From: Glandiceps talaboti
Taxonomy: Eukaryota > Hemichordata > Enteropneusta > Spengelidae
NCBI RefSeq assembly: GCF_964340395.1
Contig: NC_135568.1
Coordinates: 13,695,776 to 13,759,775, forward strand
DNA: 64,000 nt
Direction of reading: 5' to 3'
This document shows, one piece after another, positions 35,872 through 51,277 of this stretch. The notes below the pieces were generated by a model. The model was not told where the DNA came from and did no database searches. It worked only from the letters and a program-made list of their open reading frames with translations. How positions within the stretch are numbered: position 1 is the stretch's first letter; each line of letters starts with the position of its first letter. A program made the translations under genes and the position numbers.

Positions 35872-38800
35872 GTAAGTTTTGTTTCCCCCCGAAGAAAACT
35901 CGGGGGCAATGTTACTGAAATTGGGTATTTGCACCGTAACAATTGCAAGGGAAGCCAAAAGTTGTCTGACACTTAAACATATTGCTAACGCCTCTTGCCA
36001 GTTAGTATTCGCTGGCTGTACGTACGTCGATATGTTTGCTAGAACCATATAAGAAACTACACGTTACAATATAATATAGCAATATGGAATGAATAAGTTT
36101 CGAGCGACATTTTGTCTAAATGAAATAAAGTATTGTGCCGTCATGCAGTCATCAAACACAGACAGGTACGTACTTATTTTCTTATCTAGTCCCAGTATGT
36201 TTACATGGTTAATTTCACTCAGACAAAATGTAGCAAGAAATTGTCTAACTCGACAAATACCTTACAATCATCGCTAAATCTGATCAACATTGACGCTACA
36301 TCATGTCGTGTAGCAAGAAAATATTCAAATACGGGTGTTTCTTTTTAATCCACTGACATGCATGACAAAAAGGTTGAGCATATGGTCTCTTATTATATAT
36401 GGTGATTAGCCAAGAACGGTCTGTTAAGACAACGCACAGTCGTGAGATAGAAGGACTATGGAAACTTCGACAATGGTAGACAACCCAAAGACTCTTTGAA
36501 ATGTTCCAATGTTGGTAGGATTTTTGTCATTCTAGACAATGAAAAGAAACCGTGTTTAGTACGATTTTGTCGCGCTTGACATTAAATTTATAGAGGTGAT
36601 ACTGCGAATCTTGTCGAACCAAACGACGTTTTGTTTAAGTGCAATGGCGTCCATAATTTATGACACATTACGGTGAAAATGTTGGGCATAGCATAGGCAT
36701 GGCGTGCTAAAAGACGGTTCCTCTCCTTTCGTAAAAAAAGAAGCATGCAATGTTTTCGTTTGTAAAATTCGAATGGTTCAGACACAAGCAAAGTCGCCAT
36801 CCCGCATTTTCTGAACTCTGTTGTTAATGAGATTATCCACTAACAAACACCGACACATTTAATTCGCCAATTGACGACTCAAGCTATGCATTCAATATTG
36901 GCAGGTAGGCGGACATTTTGACGTGGACGCAGTCGTAAAAGTAGGACATAAAATATGGATCGTTATATTATAATACGGTTCCGATCCGGGAAAAAAATTA
37001 AAATATTTAATTTTTTTTTATTTATTTATTTACTTCGAGAACGTGCTCATAAAAAACATATAAATCACATACAAAAGACGAAGTGAAATACGACAAAAAC
37101 ACAGGAGACAGTCTAGGTAACATGAACAAGTGAAAGGAAAGGTTATACTGATGAAGAAAGAAGCCAACAATTCCAGACACAAGTCAAAAACAATCTCTAA
37201 GGACAACAGCCATATATTTGCTATCCCTGATTACAGTCGGTGATAAACTGGCTTCAATTAAAGTATTCTGACTGTTCAGTAATCTCAAATAGAACTTCGA
37301 TCGAGCCATCCGCTGTTTACATGAAAACGTCATTATGTTATTACTCACAAAGGTTTCAGAAATACTGATACGTTGCTTTACCCATAGCAAAATACGAAAA
37401 GCATTATTATACGCAACTTTGACTTCATTTAAACAAGTTGGATTAAAGACATTCCAGAGATGAGGACAGTACAATGAAGAACAATACGCTTTAAATAAAT
37501 TTATCTTCACTGCAAAAGAGCAACGATTAAAATTACGGATTAAACTATTAGCACTAGCATAAAAACTTCTCATTTGCCGTTTGATATCATCTTTGTCGTT
37601 TCCAATGTAATTCAAGACGACTCCTAGGTAACAATGTTTTCTAACAAATGCCAAGGTTGAGTCGTTCATATAAACATGTGGTACACGAGAGATTTTGCAT
37701 TGCTTTGGCATCACATAAAGACACTTGGATTTCTTTGCATTAACAATGATATCATGGGTTACAGCATAGCTTGAACAATAGCATAACAGTCTGTTTAGTC
37801 CCTTCACAGAGGGACAAATAAGAACGATATCATCCGCAAATAACAAATGATTAAAACATTTACCAGCAATGTAACAGCCAGTATTTACTTCGCCCAAAGA
37901 ATCACTTAATTTATCCATATACACTGCGAATAGCCGAGGTGATAAAATACCTCCTTGTCTTACACCATTACTGACTTCAAAACTGTCAGAGATTGGTCGA
38001 CCCCCACCTGACATGGAATGTTTGATGGCGATGCCAACAAACAAGCATTCTCACTATAAATGTAGGAACACGCCGATCAATAAGTTTTTTGAACAGGGTC
38101 CAATGATTGATCCTGCCAAACGCTTTGGTGGCATCAAGAAAACATAGAAAAACTGGGCTATTATGGCGATTATAAAAGTCGATTACTTCCTTCATTAAAA
38201 AAATGCACATGTCAGTCGCATGTCCCTCTTTAAAACCAAATTGGTAATCACTTGTATGTAGAAATTGCTCACACTTGTCAAGTATTAATTTTTCATATAG
38301 CTTTAAAAAAAGCTGTCGCAATGGCTATAGGTCGATAGTTTCCCTTGTCAGTAACATCACCATTTTTATCTTTAACAATTGGGACTAGGATTGTATCCAT
38401 CATACGAGAAGGTAAGTATCCATGAACATGAGAGGCTGTAAACAAAAGTGATAGTAAACTATGTATCCGACAGCGAGCATACTTAATGTATTCAGCTGTA
38501 ATGCCATCTGGACCTACTGCTTTACCATTGGTCAATCTATTTACACATGCCAAAATATCAGCTGGTGTTACAATCATTTGTAAGACGGGACTTTTCAGTA
38601 AATTGCATCTGATATTTCCTCCGAGGTGAATCTAATGCCAGTCCATTGACAAAAAGGCGTCCCGTTGTTGGACAAAGGTTAAATAATATCGTCGATATAC
38701 AGTGAGCTGTATAACATCTAATATTCAACTTTACTACTAAATTCTTGATGCCTCACTTGTACAAACATCCCATTCAAAATTTTGACAATTAATATGTTAT

Positions 38801-41800
38801 GTTGTGGCACGAAAATAATTTAATAACAATTGTTATACATTTTAGTCAATTGACAGTCTCAAAAACAACAAAGCACACACCACCCTTAGGTTTACCAGGC
38901 AAGGACATGTAATTTCGGCGATGATCTCTAAAAATAACAGTATCTCATGTAAGGAAAGAGTAATAATCGGTAGAAATGTTTGTCACGCTAGACGATTGAC
39001 GAAACGTTGCTGGTAAAATTTTTGTTTAGGCACACGATAGAATGTAGCAATGTTAATGAGATTGTTTTCTATCCAGACTATAGAATGTAGCAATGTTAAT
39101 GAGAATGTAGCAATGTTAATGAGATTTTTGTGTATCCAGACTATAGAATGTAGCAATGTTATTGAGATTGTTGTCTATCCAGACTATAGAATGTAGCAAT
39201 GTTAATGAGAATGTAGCAATGTTAATGAGATTGTTGTCTATCCAGACTATAGAATGTAGCAATGTTATTGAGATTGTTGTCTATCCAGACTATAGAATGT
39301 AGCAATGTTATTGAGATTTTTGTCTATCCAGACTATAGAATGTAGCAATGTTAATGAGAATGTAGCAATGTTAATAAGATTTTTGTGTATCCAGACTATA
39401 GAATGTAGCAATGTTATTGAGATTGTTGTCTATCCAGACTATAGAATGTAGCAATGTTAATGAGAATGTAGCAATGTTAATGAGATTGTTGTCTATCCAG
39501 ACTATAGAATGTAGCAATGTTATTGAGATTGTTGTCTATCCAGACTATAGAATGTAGCAATGTTAATGAGATTGTTGTCTATCAAGACTATAGAATGTAG
39601 CAATGTTAATGAGATTTCTGTCTATCCAGACTATAGAATGTAGCAATGTTAATGAGATTTGTGTCTATCCAGACTATAGAATGTAGCGATGTTATTGAGA
39701 TTTGTGTATCCGGACTATAGAATGTAGCAATGTTAATGAGATTTGTGTCTAAAAATATCCAGACTATGGAGAATGTAGCAATGTTAATGAGATTTGTCTA
39801 TCCAGACTATAGAATGTAGCAATGTTAATGAGATTTGTCTACCCAGACTATAGAATGTAGCAATGTTAATGAGATTTGTGTCTATCCAGACTATAGAATG
39901 TAGCAATGTTAATGAGATTTGTGTCTATCCAGACTATATAATGTAGCAATGTTATTGAGATTTGTCTATCCAGACTATAGAATGTAGCGATGTTATTGAG
40001 ATTTGTGTATTCGGACTATAGAATGTAGCAATGTTAATGAGATTTGTGTTTAAAAATATCCAGACTATAGAGAATGTAGCAATGTTATTGAGATTTGTCA
40101 ATCCAGACTATAGAATGTAGCGATGTTAATGAGATTTGTCTATCCAGACTATAGAATGTAGCAATGTTAATGAGATTTGTCTACCCAGACTATAGAATGT
40201 AGCAATGTTAATGAGATTTGTCTATCCAGACCATAGAATGTAGCAATGTTAATGAGATTTGTGTCTATCCAGACTATATAATGTAGCAATGTTATTGAGA
40301 TTTGTCTATCCAGACTATAGAATGTAGCAATGTTATTGAGATTTGTCTATCCAGACTATGGATTGTAGCAATGTTAATGAGATTTGTCTATCCAGACTAT
40401 AGAATGTAGCAATGTTAATGAGATTGTTGTCTATCCAGACTATAGAATGTAGCGATGTTATTGAGATTTGTGTATCCAGACTATAGAATGTAGTAATGTT
40501 ATTTAGATTGTTGTTTATCCAGACTATAGAATGTAGCAATGTTATTGAGATTGTTGTTTATCCAGACTGTATAATGTAGCAATGTTATTGAGATTTGTGT
40601 CTATCCAGACTATAGAATGTAGCGATGTTGAGATTTGTGTATCCGGACTATAGAATGTAGCAATGTTAATGAGATTGTTGTCTATCCAGACTATAGAATG
40701 TAGCAATGTTAATGAGATTTTTCTATCCAGACTATAGAATGTAGCAATGTTAATGAGATTTGTCTGCCCAGACTATAGAATGTAGCAATGTTAATGAGAT
40801 TTGTCTATCCAGACCATAGAATGTAGCAATGTTAATGAGATTTGTGTCTATCCAGACTATATAATGTAGCAATGTTATTGAGATTTGTCTATCCAGACTA
40901 TAGAATGTAGCAATGTTATTGAGATTTGTCTATCCAGACTATAGATTGTAGCAATGTTAATGAGATTTGTCTATCCAGACTATAGAATGTAGCAATGTTA
41001 ATGAGATTGTTGTCTATCCAGACTATAGAATGTAGCGATGTTATTGAGATTTGTGTATCCAGACTATATAATGTAGTAATGTTATTTAGATTGTTGTTTA
41101 TCCAGACTATAGAATGTAGCAATGTTATTGAGATTGTTGTTTATCCAGACTGTATAATGTAGCAATGTTATTGAGATTTGTGTCTATCCAGACTATAGAA
41201 TGTAGCGATGTTGAGATTTGTGTATCCGGACTATAGAATGTAGCAATGTTAATGAGATTGTTGTCTATCCAGACTATAGAATGTAGCAATGTTAATGAGA
41301 TTTTTCTATCCAGACTTTAGATTGTAGCAATGTTATTGAGATTGTTGTCTATCCAGACTATAGATTGTAGCAATGTTATTGAGATTGTTGTCTATCCAGA
41401 CTATAGAATGTAGCAATGTAAATAAGATTTTTGTGTAGACAGATTATAGAATGTAGCAATGTTAATGAAATTTGTGTCTAGCCAGACTATAGAATGTAGC
41501 AATATTAATGAGAGTTGTGTTTGTCCAGACGATGTTTTGTTTCAGGGTTTATGACTTTCATTGTAATGATATGCATGAACAGTGAATTTCACGACACCAT
41601 AGCCAATGTGAAACCGGACATACTACACTTTAAGATAGCAAGATTGAATGAGTACAGTTTCTTGCTATATTTTGTGTAATTGAAATGAATTACACATGCC
41701 GCCATACAGACATCAAATACACACAGCAAAGGACATTTTATGCGCTCTTCACTGGAATTTTGATACCACGAAAAGCACTGGCGCCCGAATGTCTGCGCGG

Positions 41801-44800
41801 AGTTGCAATACATTCAAATGGTTTATTTCATGCATTTAGACAAAATGTAGCAAAAATGCAACCATGCTATTGAAATGTGGCATATGCATATGCATTTAGT
41901 AATTGAAAGACTTTTTATTAAAGTACCAAGTCTAGCATAAACCAGCCTTTATAAGAAATTTTGAATACAGCGTCAAAAAATCATGATGATATGTCTAATA
42001 TGGCTATGTGTTTCGGATTTATCGGGGGGGGGGGGGGGGGTAGTTGCATGCCCAAGATTCCTGATATTTAATGAAGCCCTACTTAATAAGTTGATATTCA
42101 GTCACACTAGTAATATTCGAATGCATATTTCAACATTATAAGCACACTACAATGTAGGGAAACTCCGAGTATACCAAATCAACTGTACAAAAAACGTCAG
42201 AAGACAATTGTCAGTACAATTGAAGTCGACGCTAGTATAAAGAGAGGACAAGAAGTCGCCAAACACTTTCTTTTTTCGACGTATAGGCTACTTACATGTA
42301 GTTTCAAGAATTGGACTTATATATGATGGTGATCGGCAAGTCATTCACCTCGTCTGCAGCTCTAAAATTTGATTACTAGTTGATACTTCAAGCATCTATT
42401 ATCAAAACTTCCATTTTTTCTGGGAAGCTTAGCGGGACTTCGAAATTTCTTACAATACCAACAACGATTAGGCATGTCAAGTAGCGGTCTATCTTGTCTA
42501 AAACTAGTAAATAATACGTTGAAACCGTGATTTCTTGGAGGCCCTGATCTTAGGTATATTGCGTCATAATATATTGTGATGTTACACAAATATGCTTAAC
42601 CCACAGCTGCTTCAATACTATTCATGGTGTACAAACATTACGAGTAAGTCATTATACCTAACAAAACTTTCAAAATACGTCCCAGCTGCTGCCAGTGCAG
42701 TTTTAACATCTTCGTTATGCCCAACAACGGCATCGACATGATAGCACTATCCGAATCCCCAATCTGTGACGTCATACATCACAAAAAAAACCCGAATACC
42801 CCTACTTCTACCTCAAACCACCATATATGATTTCTATAGTGGTCTGAGGTTATACCGAACCCCGAATCTATCTCTGCATAGTCTATCCATTCCAGATCTC
42901 ATCTTCGTGCATGTTGCAATTATTATATCTATTGGGCAACTAAGTGGATCTACTGTGCGTACATGATTTAACATGTACAGAGATATATCTGAATATACGC
43001 AAGCGCAGATTTCGTCTCGCGTGTACAGTAAATCTACGTAGTGTATATTACCATAGTCTAGACGGCACATCCCAGTATGCATAGTGTACGTTGTCAGTAT
43101 AATAACATTATATTAATTGGCTCGGCGGTGTGTCCGTTCGCAAATCATAATCGCATTATCCCATTAGTTTAACATCAAGTTTGTTGAATTCTGTATAAAT
43201 ATTTTACTTTTTCACTCTATCGACCATTGACATTGTCATTCTAACATGACCATTGCAGTCGTTATGTGCAGAATACGTGGCGTAGAAGACCATCTCAGAT
43301 TGAGCGCACTTGGTGGTTGAGTACATGGCACATTCTGGTCTACACTGTACTGCCGTTTGGTTTTGTGAATTTCAAATGCTCGTACAGTCTTAATAAAATG
43401 TCAGTTTACTGCATACGAGGCGCTCTATGTTCCTCACCTCCTCCCTCAAACCACGTATAATAACCATGTTTGAATTTCAATGAAATCAAGAAACCAACTA
43501 ACGTGTTTTACTTGTATTGTTGTTTGCAGTATGTGAAGATGCAACAATGGAACTTTCGTGTTGCCGTGGTCACACGTTGCTTATAAATACAGCAAACTAC
43601 GGACGAACTAATAAGCTGGAGTGTGATGACGGCCCAATGAATACCGTAGAGTGTACGGAGCCAAAGTCAACGTCCATTGTTAGGAGCAAGTAAGACCAAT
43701 CTTATATAACACATTCATTATAACTCTTAATGTAAGCATACACCGTTATAATGCAAAGGATTTATTCCGCAATTCCGAACAGAGAAAAGAAAATATTCAT
43801 ATAGTATGAATATTTTGATAACCGGTCTTACATTGTCAAACGGATCTTTGACATTATGTTCCTTCAAGTTGGCTTCAGCCATTGCATCGCGTGTATATTT
43901 GATGCTGCACTTTTTTTTCATTTCCATCTTGAACGTTATTTTTGTCACAGGTGTGAAGGTAAAAGACGTTGTAGTATACTAGCTGATAGGACTGTATTCC
44001 GAGACCCCTGTGGCGGTACATACAAATATCTAGAGGTCAACTACACCTGTAATCCACTCAGTAAGTGTACATAGTTCAGTATATACTCCATTAAGCAATT
44101 TATTTGTCGCCTTTGCTACTTACCTGTTCATTTGCAGGCTGCAATACATAACTAGCACGACAACAAAGTCGAATGAAAACAACCGATATCACTATTTTGT
44201 CTAACGTACAGTCGGTTCGACATCCATTATAACTGAACAAGAAGTAGATTTTCTCCTCTCTCTTTGATATATTTATCACTGTAACTGCAGTATTTAAAGT
44301 GGTAGTCAATGAAGGTTATCACTTGCAATACCAGAAACACGCGCCCTGACAGCCAACACAATATATGAAGCGTTGTTAAAAACCATGACGTCATCCGTGA
44401 ATGTTACATTGTAACATTCTGTCTGTATGACATACGTTACGAAAAGTCATATTTGACCATATCTTTCCACCGGGGTAAATCTTGGGCAGAGGATGTGTAA
44501 ATGTGGGTAGTATGAGACGAAGTACCACCTTTGACTCAATTTACCACTCGGTGATCTCTCACCTGGGGGTTGTAGACAGTCAAAAGTGGTACTGCGTCTC
44601 GTACTACCCCTGGGTAGAGATGGTGGTTAGGTGGGTAACTGGTAGGGTAAAGGTTGGGTAAAGGTGGGAAATTTTGACGTTTTGTATAGTTTACAGTTAT
44701 CATGCTACATTCTACCATTTCGAAATTTGTTACTACTTTTTGTCTAAATAAAATAAACCATTTAATCGTACTGCAGCTAGACCCAGACTTGCGAGCTCCA

Positions 44801-45696
44801 ATACAATGTTTGGATGTCTGTATTTGATGTCTGCATGGTGTGGCATGTTAGCTCATTTCATTTACACAATATGTCACAAGAACCTGCATTCATTTTATCT
44901 TGCAACTGTGGTATTTTTTCAAGTAACTAAAGATGTATTCACTGAAAATTGGTCAGTTATCTACACAAAAGACATTTAGTGGTCAATAATCCAGAATGAA
45001 AGCATATTTTACTTCCTTTTTAAGTTGTTCGCACTCATGCTATATTCAATTATAATTGTAATGCCATAACATATCTAGAAATTAGACTGGTTTTATATAA
45101 AAAAAAAAATTTCTTCACAAAATCACTGAAATCAGACCCAATGGGTGTTTAGAACGTCGTCAGTAACAGCTCTACGGTTTTAAAAAAATCTTCTTTTTTT
45201 CACAAACCCCGTGTATTGATGTGATTTGCCTATATCGCAAGAGCTCATGTCTGAGTATACAAATTAAATAGAAATGTGGAATTTTCAATGTATCGTGAGT
45301 TCTCGCCATGGTGTTGAGCTTGGCTTATTTGCATGACCCCAAAATCCATCTTTCCTAAATCATGTAAATATATGTATCCTGGGATTCATGGGGCGTGCCT
45401 GTGAAGCAGCCGAATGCCGACGTTAAAATAGATGTTAATCATGTTTCTTTATTTACTGTTCTAGTGAATTGTAGTTGTCCTTTCCCTGAGATACAAAATT
45501 CACAACTGTCTGGTAGTGGAGGATTCACCAGCGGTTCAGTTCTAAATGTCGTCTGCGAGGATGGTTACACTTTAGAGGGTGAAAATAAAATTGAATGCTT
45601 CAACGGGCATTATACGTCTGAGCTTCCGAATTGTATGGGTGAGTAGACATTTCTAGCTTATTTTTTACCTTCTATAAGGCAAGGTTATGTTATGCT

Positions 45697-45743
<47 letters not shown>

Positions 45744-46699
45744 GAGGACACAACCAATTTTGCATAAATTCTAATGAAACTTGCAACACATCTTCTTTTA
45801 ATATGGTAATTACAAGAACTGATTCGGTATTGATAAACACCCAATACATAATTAATAAATTATTTGCATAATGATTTACTTTTTGTAATAGGCTATATCT
45901 TAAGAATACAAACTTCAAATTATCATTTGGTACACACACCAACCACAAGAAAAAGTATGCTCACTGAAAGCTTGTTGATGTGGTGTTTAATTTTAAAGTG
46001 TCATTTGTATATTAATGATTTTTAATAATTAAGTTATAACGAGTATGCTAGCTTCAAAAACGAGAACAAACCAAAATCTTTAATTATGCAAATTAACCAT
46101 TGCGATTCAAATTCAATATGCATAAGACGTATGCTTTGTCATTAATGTATACCTGTTGATAAACATCCTTTTTTGTAACTTAATACATGGTAAATCAAAT
46201 CATCTGCGACCATACTTTCAACGTGTTTCTTTAGTACGTATATGGATAATATCACCCACTGAGTAATATGCACTGTGTCTAATTATTGGTATTTAAGCAA
46301 ATTCCAGTTAATATATTGTGGTTGTCTAATAAAATGATTCTCTAGTTACAACTAGTGCAGTTTTAGCAAGGTGACTTATTAAAAGCCTTTGCTCAAGATT
46401 TAAACTTGTCACTAAACTGTATACGGATAATATTGGCCACTAAATAACAGATACAATTTCTTGTTATATGTAATTGACCCACTTTTTTCAGGGAAAATCT
46501 CTTTCTTTACTTGAAGAAAAAATGTCCCGGTTACAGTTAGTTCAGGTTTAAGGGATATATCATGTGTGATAGCTATAGCTAATTTACATGCTAACAGTTA
46601 TTGTGTGTATGAATAAATATTTTCCCTTAAGGAAAGCATTCTGGTCACCTCTGGTTACCTGTCGTAATGGGAGGTTTATAAAATTGCAATGTGTGTGTG

Positions 46700-46747
<48 letters not shown>

Positions 46748-48141
46748 AGGGAAGCTTTTGAACAATGAACAACGCATGTACGAATAGCGAACAATTAAAC
46801 AGTACAGTCTGAACTTACAAAATCTCGACCAGAGAAGTGTTACACGTTATTTATATTTAGACTTTGATAAAAGACGTTCCTGAATCAAAACTAGAGATGT
46901 CTTTAAGTTAAAAATCGTGAGATAACCAACGTTAAAAATATACATCTATGCAATAGTTGCAGATAACACTGGATCATGTAGGTCTAATGGCTGTGGATCT
47001 GATATGGAATGTGTACAGTACAATGGAACCTACCAGTGTGCATGCATACCCGGGTCTGATGGTAGTTGTTGTTCTACCACAACACAACCTCCACAGCAAG
47101 ACTCGTCTGTCCCCGCACCAACAGAGGGTATGAAACGACAGTGTCATAACTTTAGTTACTACCAAACGAGAATGACTATAGCGTTTCATTAGGTAGCACG
47201 ATTTGTTCACGTCTCACGCAGATTTTCAAAATACAGACACTGAAAGCACAAACATATAACATTTTATCTCAATCTGAACACTAGTCATCATCATTGTCGG
47301 ATGAAACAAAAAAAACCATCGAACACAGAAATATTTATTTGTGTTCACAGTGTAATAAAATGTAAAATTTCATGAATGTGTGCACTATCAGTGCATATAT
47401 TTCGTTATGTAATTCATAGCATGGGATGAAATATACACCGTTTCCTCTAATTGAAACTCCATAGTCTTTCTGGTTTGGTAATAAATAACAAGAGGAAATT
47501 AATACAATTTCGACAACGTAAAACACGTATGATTAACTATATAGACCGTGTCATATAATAACAAGTCCCATGGTTGTAACGTTTTGCTATATTTAGTCAA
47601 CACTTTGCTCTTTAAAAATAATCCAAGAGTTCAACTTTTTAAAATAAAAAAAAATTTCATATCTGACCACAAAACACTCTAAATCAGACTTGACCAGACC
47701 AGACCACATCACATTTCACCACACCACATCGCAACGCACCACATCACACCACACCACACCACATCACATCACATCACATCACACCACATCGCAACGCATC
47801 GCATCACATCCCACGCCTCATCACACCACACCACACACCCAACTCCACCCCACAACATCACATCGACATCATGCTACACCTCATTTTGTTTACATATTAT
47901 ATTATGATATACTAATTTGCCATAAAACTTAGTTGACACAATAAATACATGGCGACGTATGTATACAGATATCTAGATATATTGTCATCTATAATAACAC
48001 AATCAGTTTACAATTTGACTCCATTACCATACATGTATACTCACAGAAAGAATGTGAATCTATTCACATACAGCTTGTTCCATTTGTGTAATTCTTTTGT
48101 TTAACCATCATTTCAACGACGTGTTGACTCTCAGCAGCTGG

Positions 48142-48193
<52 letters not shown>

Positions 48194-48200
48194 AATGATA

Positions 48201-48238
<38 letters not shown>

Positions 48239-51213
48239 AAATATTGTGAAGAAGACACTGACCTGATGTTCTCCTTGTCTTGGCCAAAGACAAAGTCTTC
48301 AGAGATCTCCGAGAAACCGTGTGGAAGCGACATCGTCGGTACGTTACTAATGATGACTTCCTTTCCCCCGAGTACATTTTAAACGTGCTACCTGTAATTG
48401 TTTTTAATGTCCATCATTAATAATCCGCATACAAGTTAGATTTTAATATCATATCACACCATTTTCATATCCTCAATTCCTCATCATAAAATAATGCACT
48501 GTGGTATAAATTGAATTTGACCTGCTCTACGTAACAACACTTATTTTTTATTGTTGCACTTTTTTCATATTCCCAGGAACTATGAGTCGGTTTTGTATGG
48601 AAAACGGAAGCTGGGATGACCCCGATACGACTAGTTGCCAGAACAAGATATTGGTAGAAATATCTGAGCAGGTAATATATTCACTTCGTCTAGTAGCTTA
48701 AAATTGTGAGGTCGTAATCATGTAAATGTCACACATTTTTGGAATGTCAGTGAAACATTCTTAGATCCTGTGTACTCATCAATCGTGCGTATATGTTATA
48801 TACGTTGTGTGTAGTGTTACCTACCAACCAACCAACCAACCAACCAACCAACTAACGAATTGAAAAACCGCTGAAATTCAGCACGATGTATACATAGGGT
48901 ATTTATTGAATTTTGATCCTATGGACAGTGTTGCTTAAGGACTTTAGAGGAACTAAACAATTTTTTGTAATCTTATATGATTATTTTTTCATTGAAACTT
49001 TAGCTTAATCTTCGTGCCGTGGCTCATACTTTTATTGTTTTGCATTATTTGTAAATTCATGTCCTCATCTATTCAATGTATTTTCAAACGTAAGTCATTG
49101 AAGAAATAGTTTTCACAGTTGCCTGCTCTGTTCAATCATGGCGTTATTGGGGCCCTAAGGCCTTTAAAATATTTGCGTGGTTCCGATTACGCTCAACTTC
49201 AGAATAGGTTGGGTAGGTAGATTTGTTATTTATTTTATTATATTTTTTTTTGATGAGTGAGTGTCTAGGTCAGGTAGTTATGTTTTTCCTTGGTTTCCAT
49301 ATGGTCTCTGTATGTGTTATATTGGTTTCTTCCCATCAGATGTACAGCCATTACAGACTGGTAGAACAGTTTTATATTGTCGCTTTAAGTTGGTGTTTGT
49401 TTCAACATCCACTATTTCTGGCGAGACTTCACAATTTTGCAAGTTTCTTTATTTTTTTCTCGAATATGTAAAGAAGTTTAGGGTCGGCGTGAAAAACTAG
49501 GTGGAGGTAGGGTAACCGGAACCAAACAGTTTTATTTTTTAGGCCTAGTACCTCTATGGTTGAATGAAACGTTATGGCTGTGATGATATGTTGTCAAATT
49601 TTTACTAGATAGTATAAATTGAACGCATGGCTGGTGATAAAGATTATTAGGGAAATGAATAGAAACATTATGTTGAGGTGATTAGAAAGAGTAGTCATCT
49701 GTGACAACATTTTGTTCATCTTGTCAATTATGTTTTAATTCACGATGACTTCATTCTCAGAGAGTTCATGCGTGGGTAGTGCGGCTAAATACCAAAGGCT
49801 CTCTGCAATATCCAATTTTCTGAATTGTTATAATTTACTAATCATTCATTTTGTTTTTTGAAGAACTTCAGTGTGGTTTTCAAAATGCAGATATGGTAAA
49901 TGAACTGCTCGATGGTGTAACATAGCACTATATACAGCCCGTTTAAAGTTACCGTTCAATGACTCTGATTGATACAAACATTGCACTTAAGCTTACTACC
50001 CTTTGAGATAGCAACATTGAATGAATGCAGAATGTAGTTTCTTGCAACAGTTTGTACAAGTTAAAGGAATTCAGAAAAGTGCCACCATGTAGACAGCAAA
50101 TGCAGACGTCAAAACATTTTATAAGCTCAGTTTATACAAATTAAACTGAGGCCATACTAATTGGAAATTAGTGTTATTCATACTACGACATTAGAGTGAC
50201 TATAGAGTTTCCATTTGGCTGCGCTTTGTTGTTTTATGTGTCACACAACGCTTGTGTTGCTCCGAATTACACGCATAAATTATAATACAGACACTGATGG
50301 CAGGCAAGCATATAAAATGATACATTTTATCTAACTGTGAATACAAATCAACATCACTGTTGGATGAAACAAGGAAGAGTCAAACGCAACACTGTCTATT
50401 GTCTTCACAGTGAGATAAAATGTAACATTTTATTGCGTCTGCGCACTATCAGTGTCTGCATTGTGACTTGAGTAATTTGTAACAAAATGCACTGTGTGTG
50501 ATGTTATCAAAATTATCGTGGCGACTAATTGAAAATATATAGTCACTCTACTTCTGTTGTAACATGGTAGTTTAGGATTGTATTATCGACAGATAGAAAC
50601 CGTGAGATTTTAACTTAACTTAACGAGTGGAAATTATTCAACAAAGGCCAGACTGGTATGGAATTTCGACCCTAGTAGATCTAGCTAGATCTAACGATGG
50701 AAATATTTGGTTGAACACAATTTCCTGAAATGGCATGTGACAATTTCACAAAAGAAAAACGCAATTCTTTTTACTTTTATGAGTATAAAATGAAACATAA
50801 GAACTTCATTGTTCAAACTCGACAACAGTAAAGTTCACAAGCTGACTGGTACTTATCTTACTTTCAAAATGCTTTGATATTGCTTCATAGTTAATACTGA
50901 CTAACGACTTGAGTCTGAGTGAAATGACGTCACTCATGAGTGAAATCGTGAAGTCATTCTCCACAATACGACCACTTGGTGGCGATGTTATACTGACCAG
51001 CAACATACTTGCGGCACTATCTGGTAATTTTCCCTATGATGAAGAAGTAACGGCATTTGCAGACTATATGCAGGTGAGTGTTTACTACAGTCCGTGTACA
51101 GACTCGTGTATTAACTCGTCTTTCTTTTTTAATTTCATTACATCTTTAAATTTTTACTTAATTTTTAAAAGTGTTTCTTTTTAATTCATCGTTATTGGAT
51201 AATACTCAATGTA

Positions 51214-51277
<64 letters not shown>

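Noticed and set aside
37184-38577. Host gene with three overlapping frames
   Set aside because: Motifs are reverse transcriptase (FADD, GVRQG) and the frames are joined only by frameshifts, so it is a LINE relic.
40333-41122. Two 68-codon minus-strand frames that are almost identical
   Set aside because: They are the same stretch of minisatellite copied 583 bp apart.
47690-47932. 80-codon His/Thr-rich frame
   Set aside because: A translation of degenerate CACAT/CACAC repeats.
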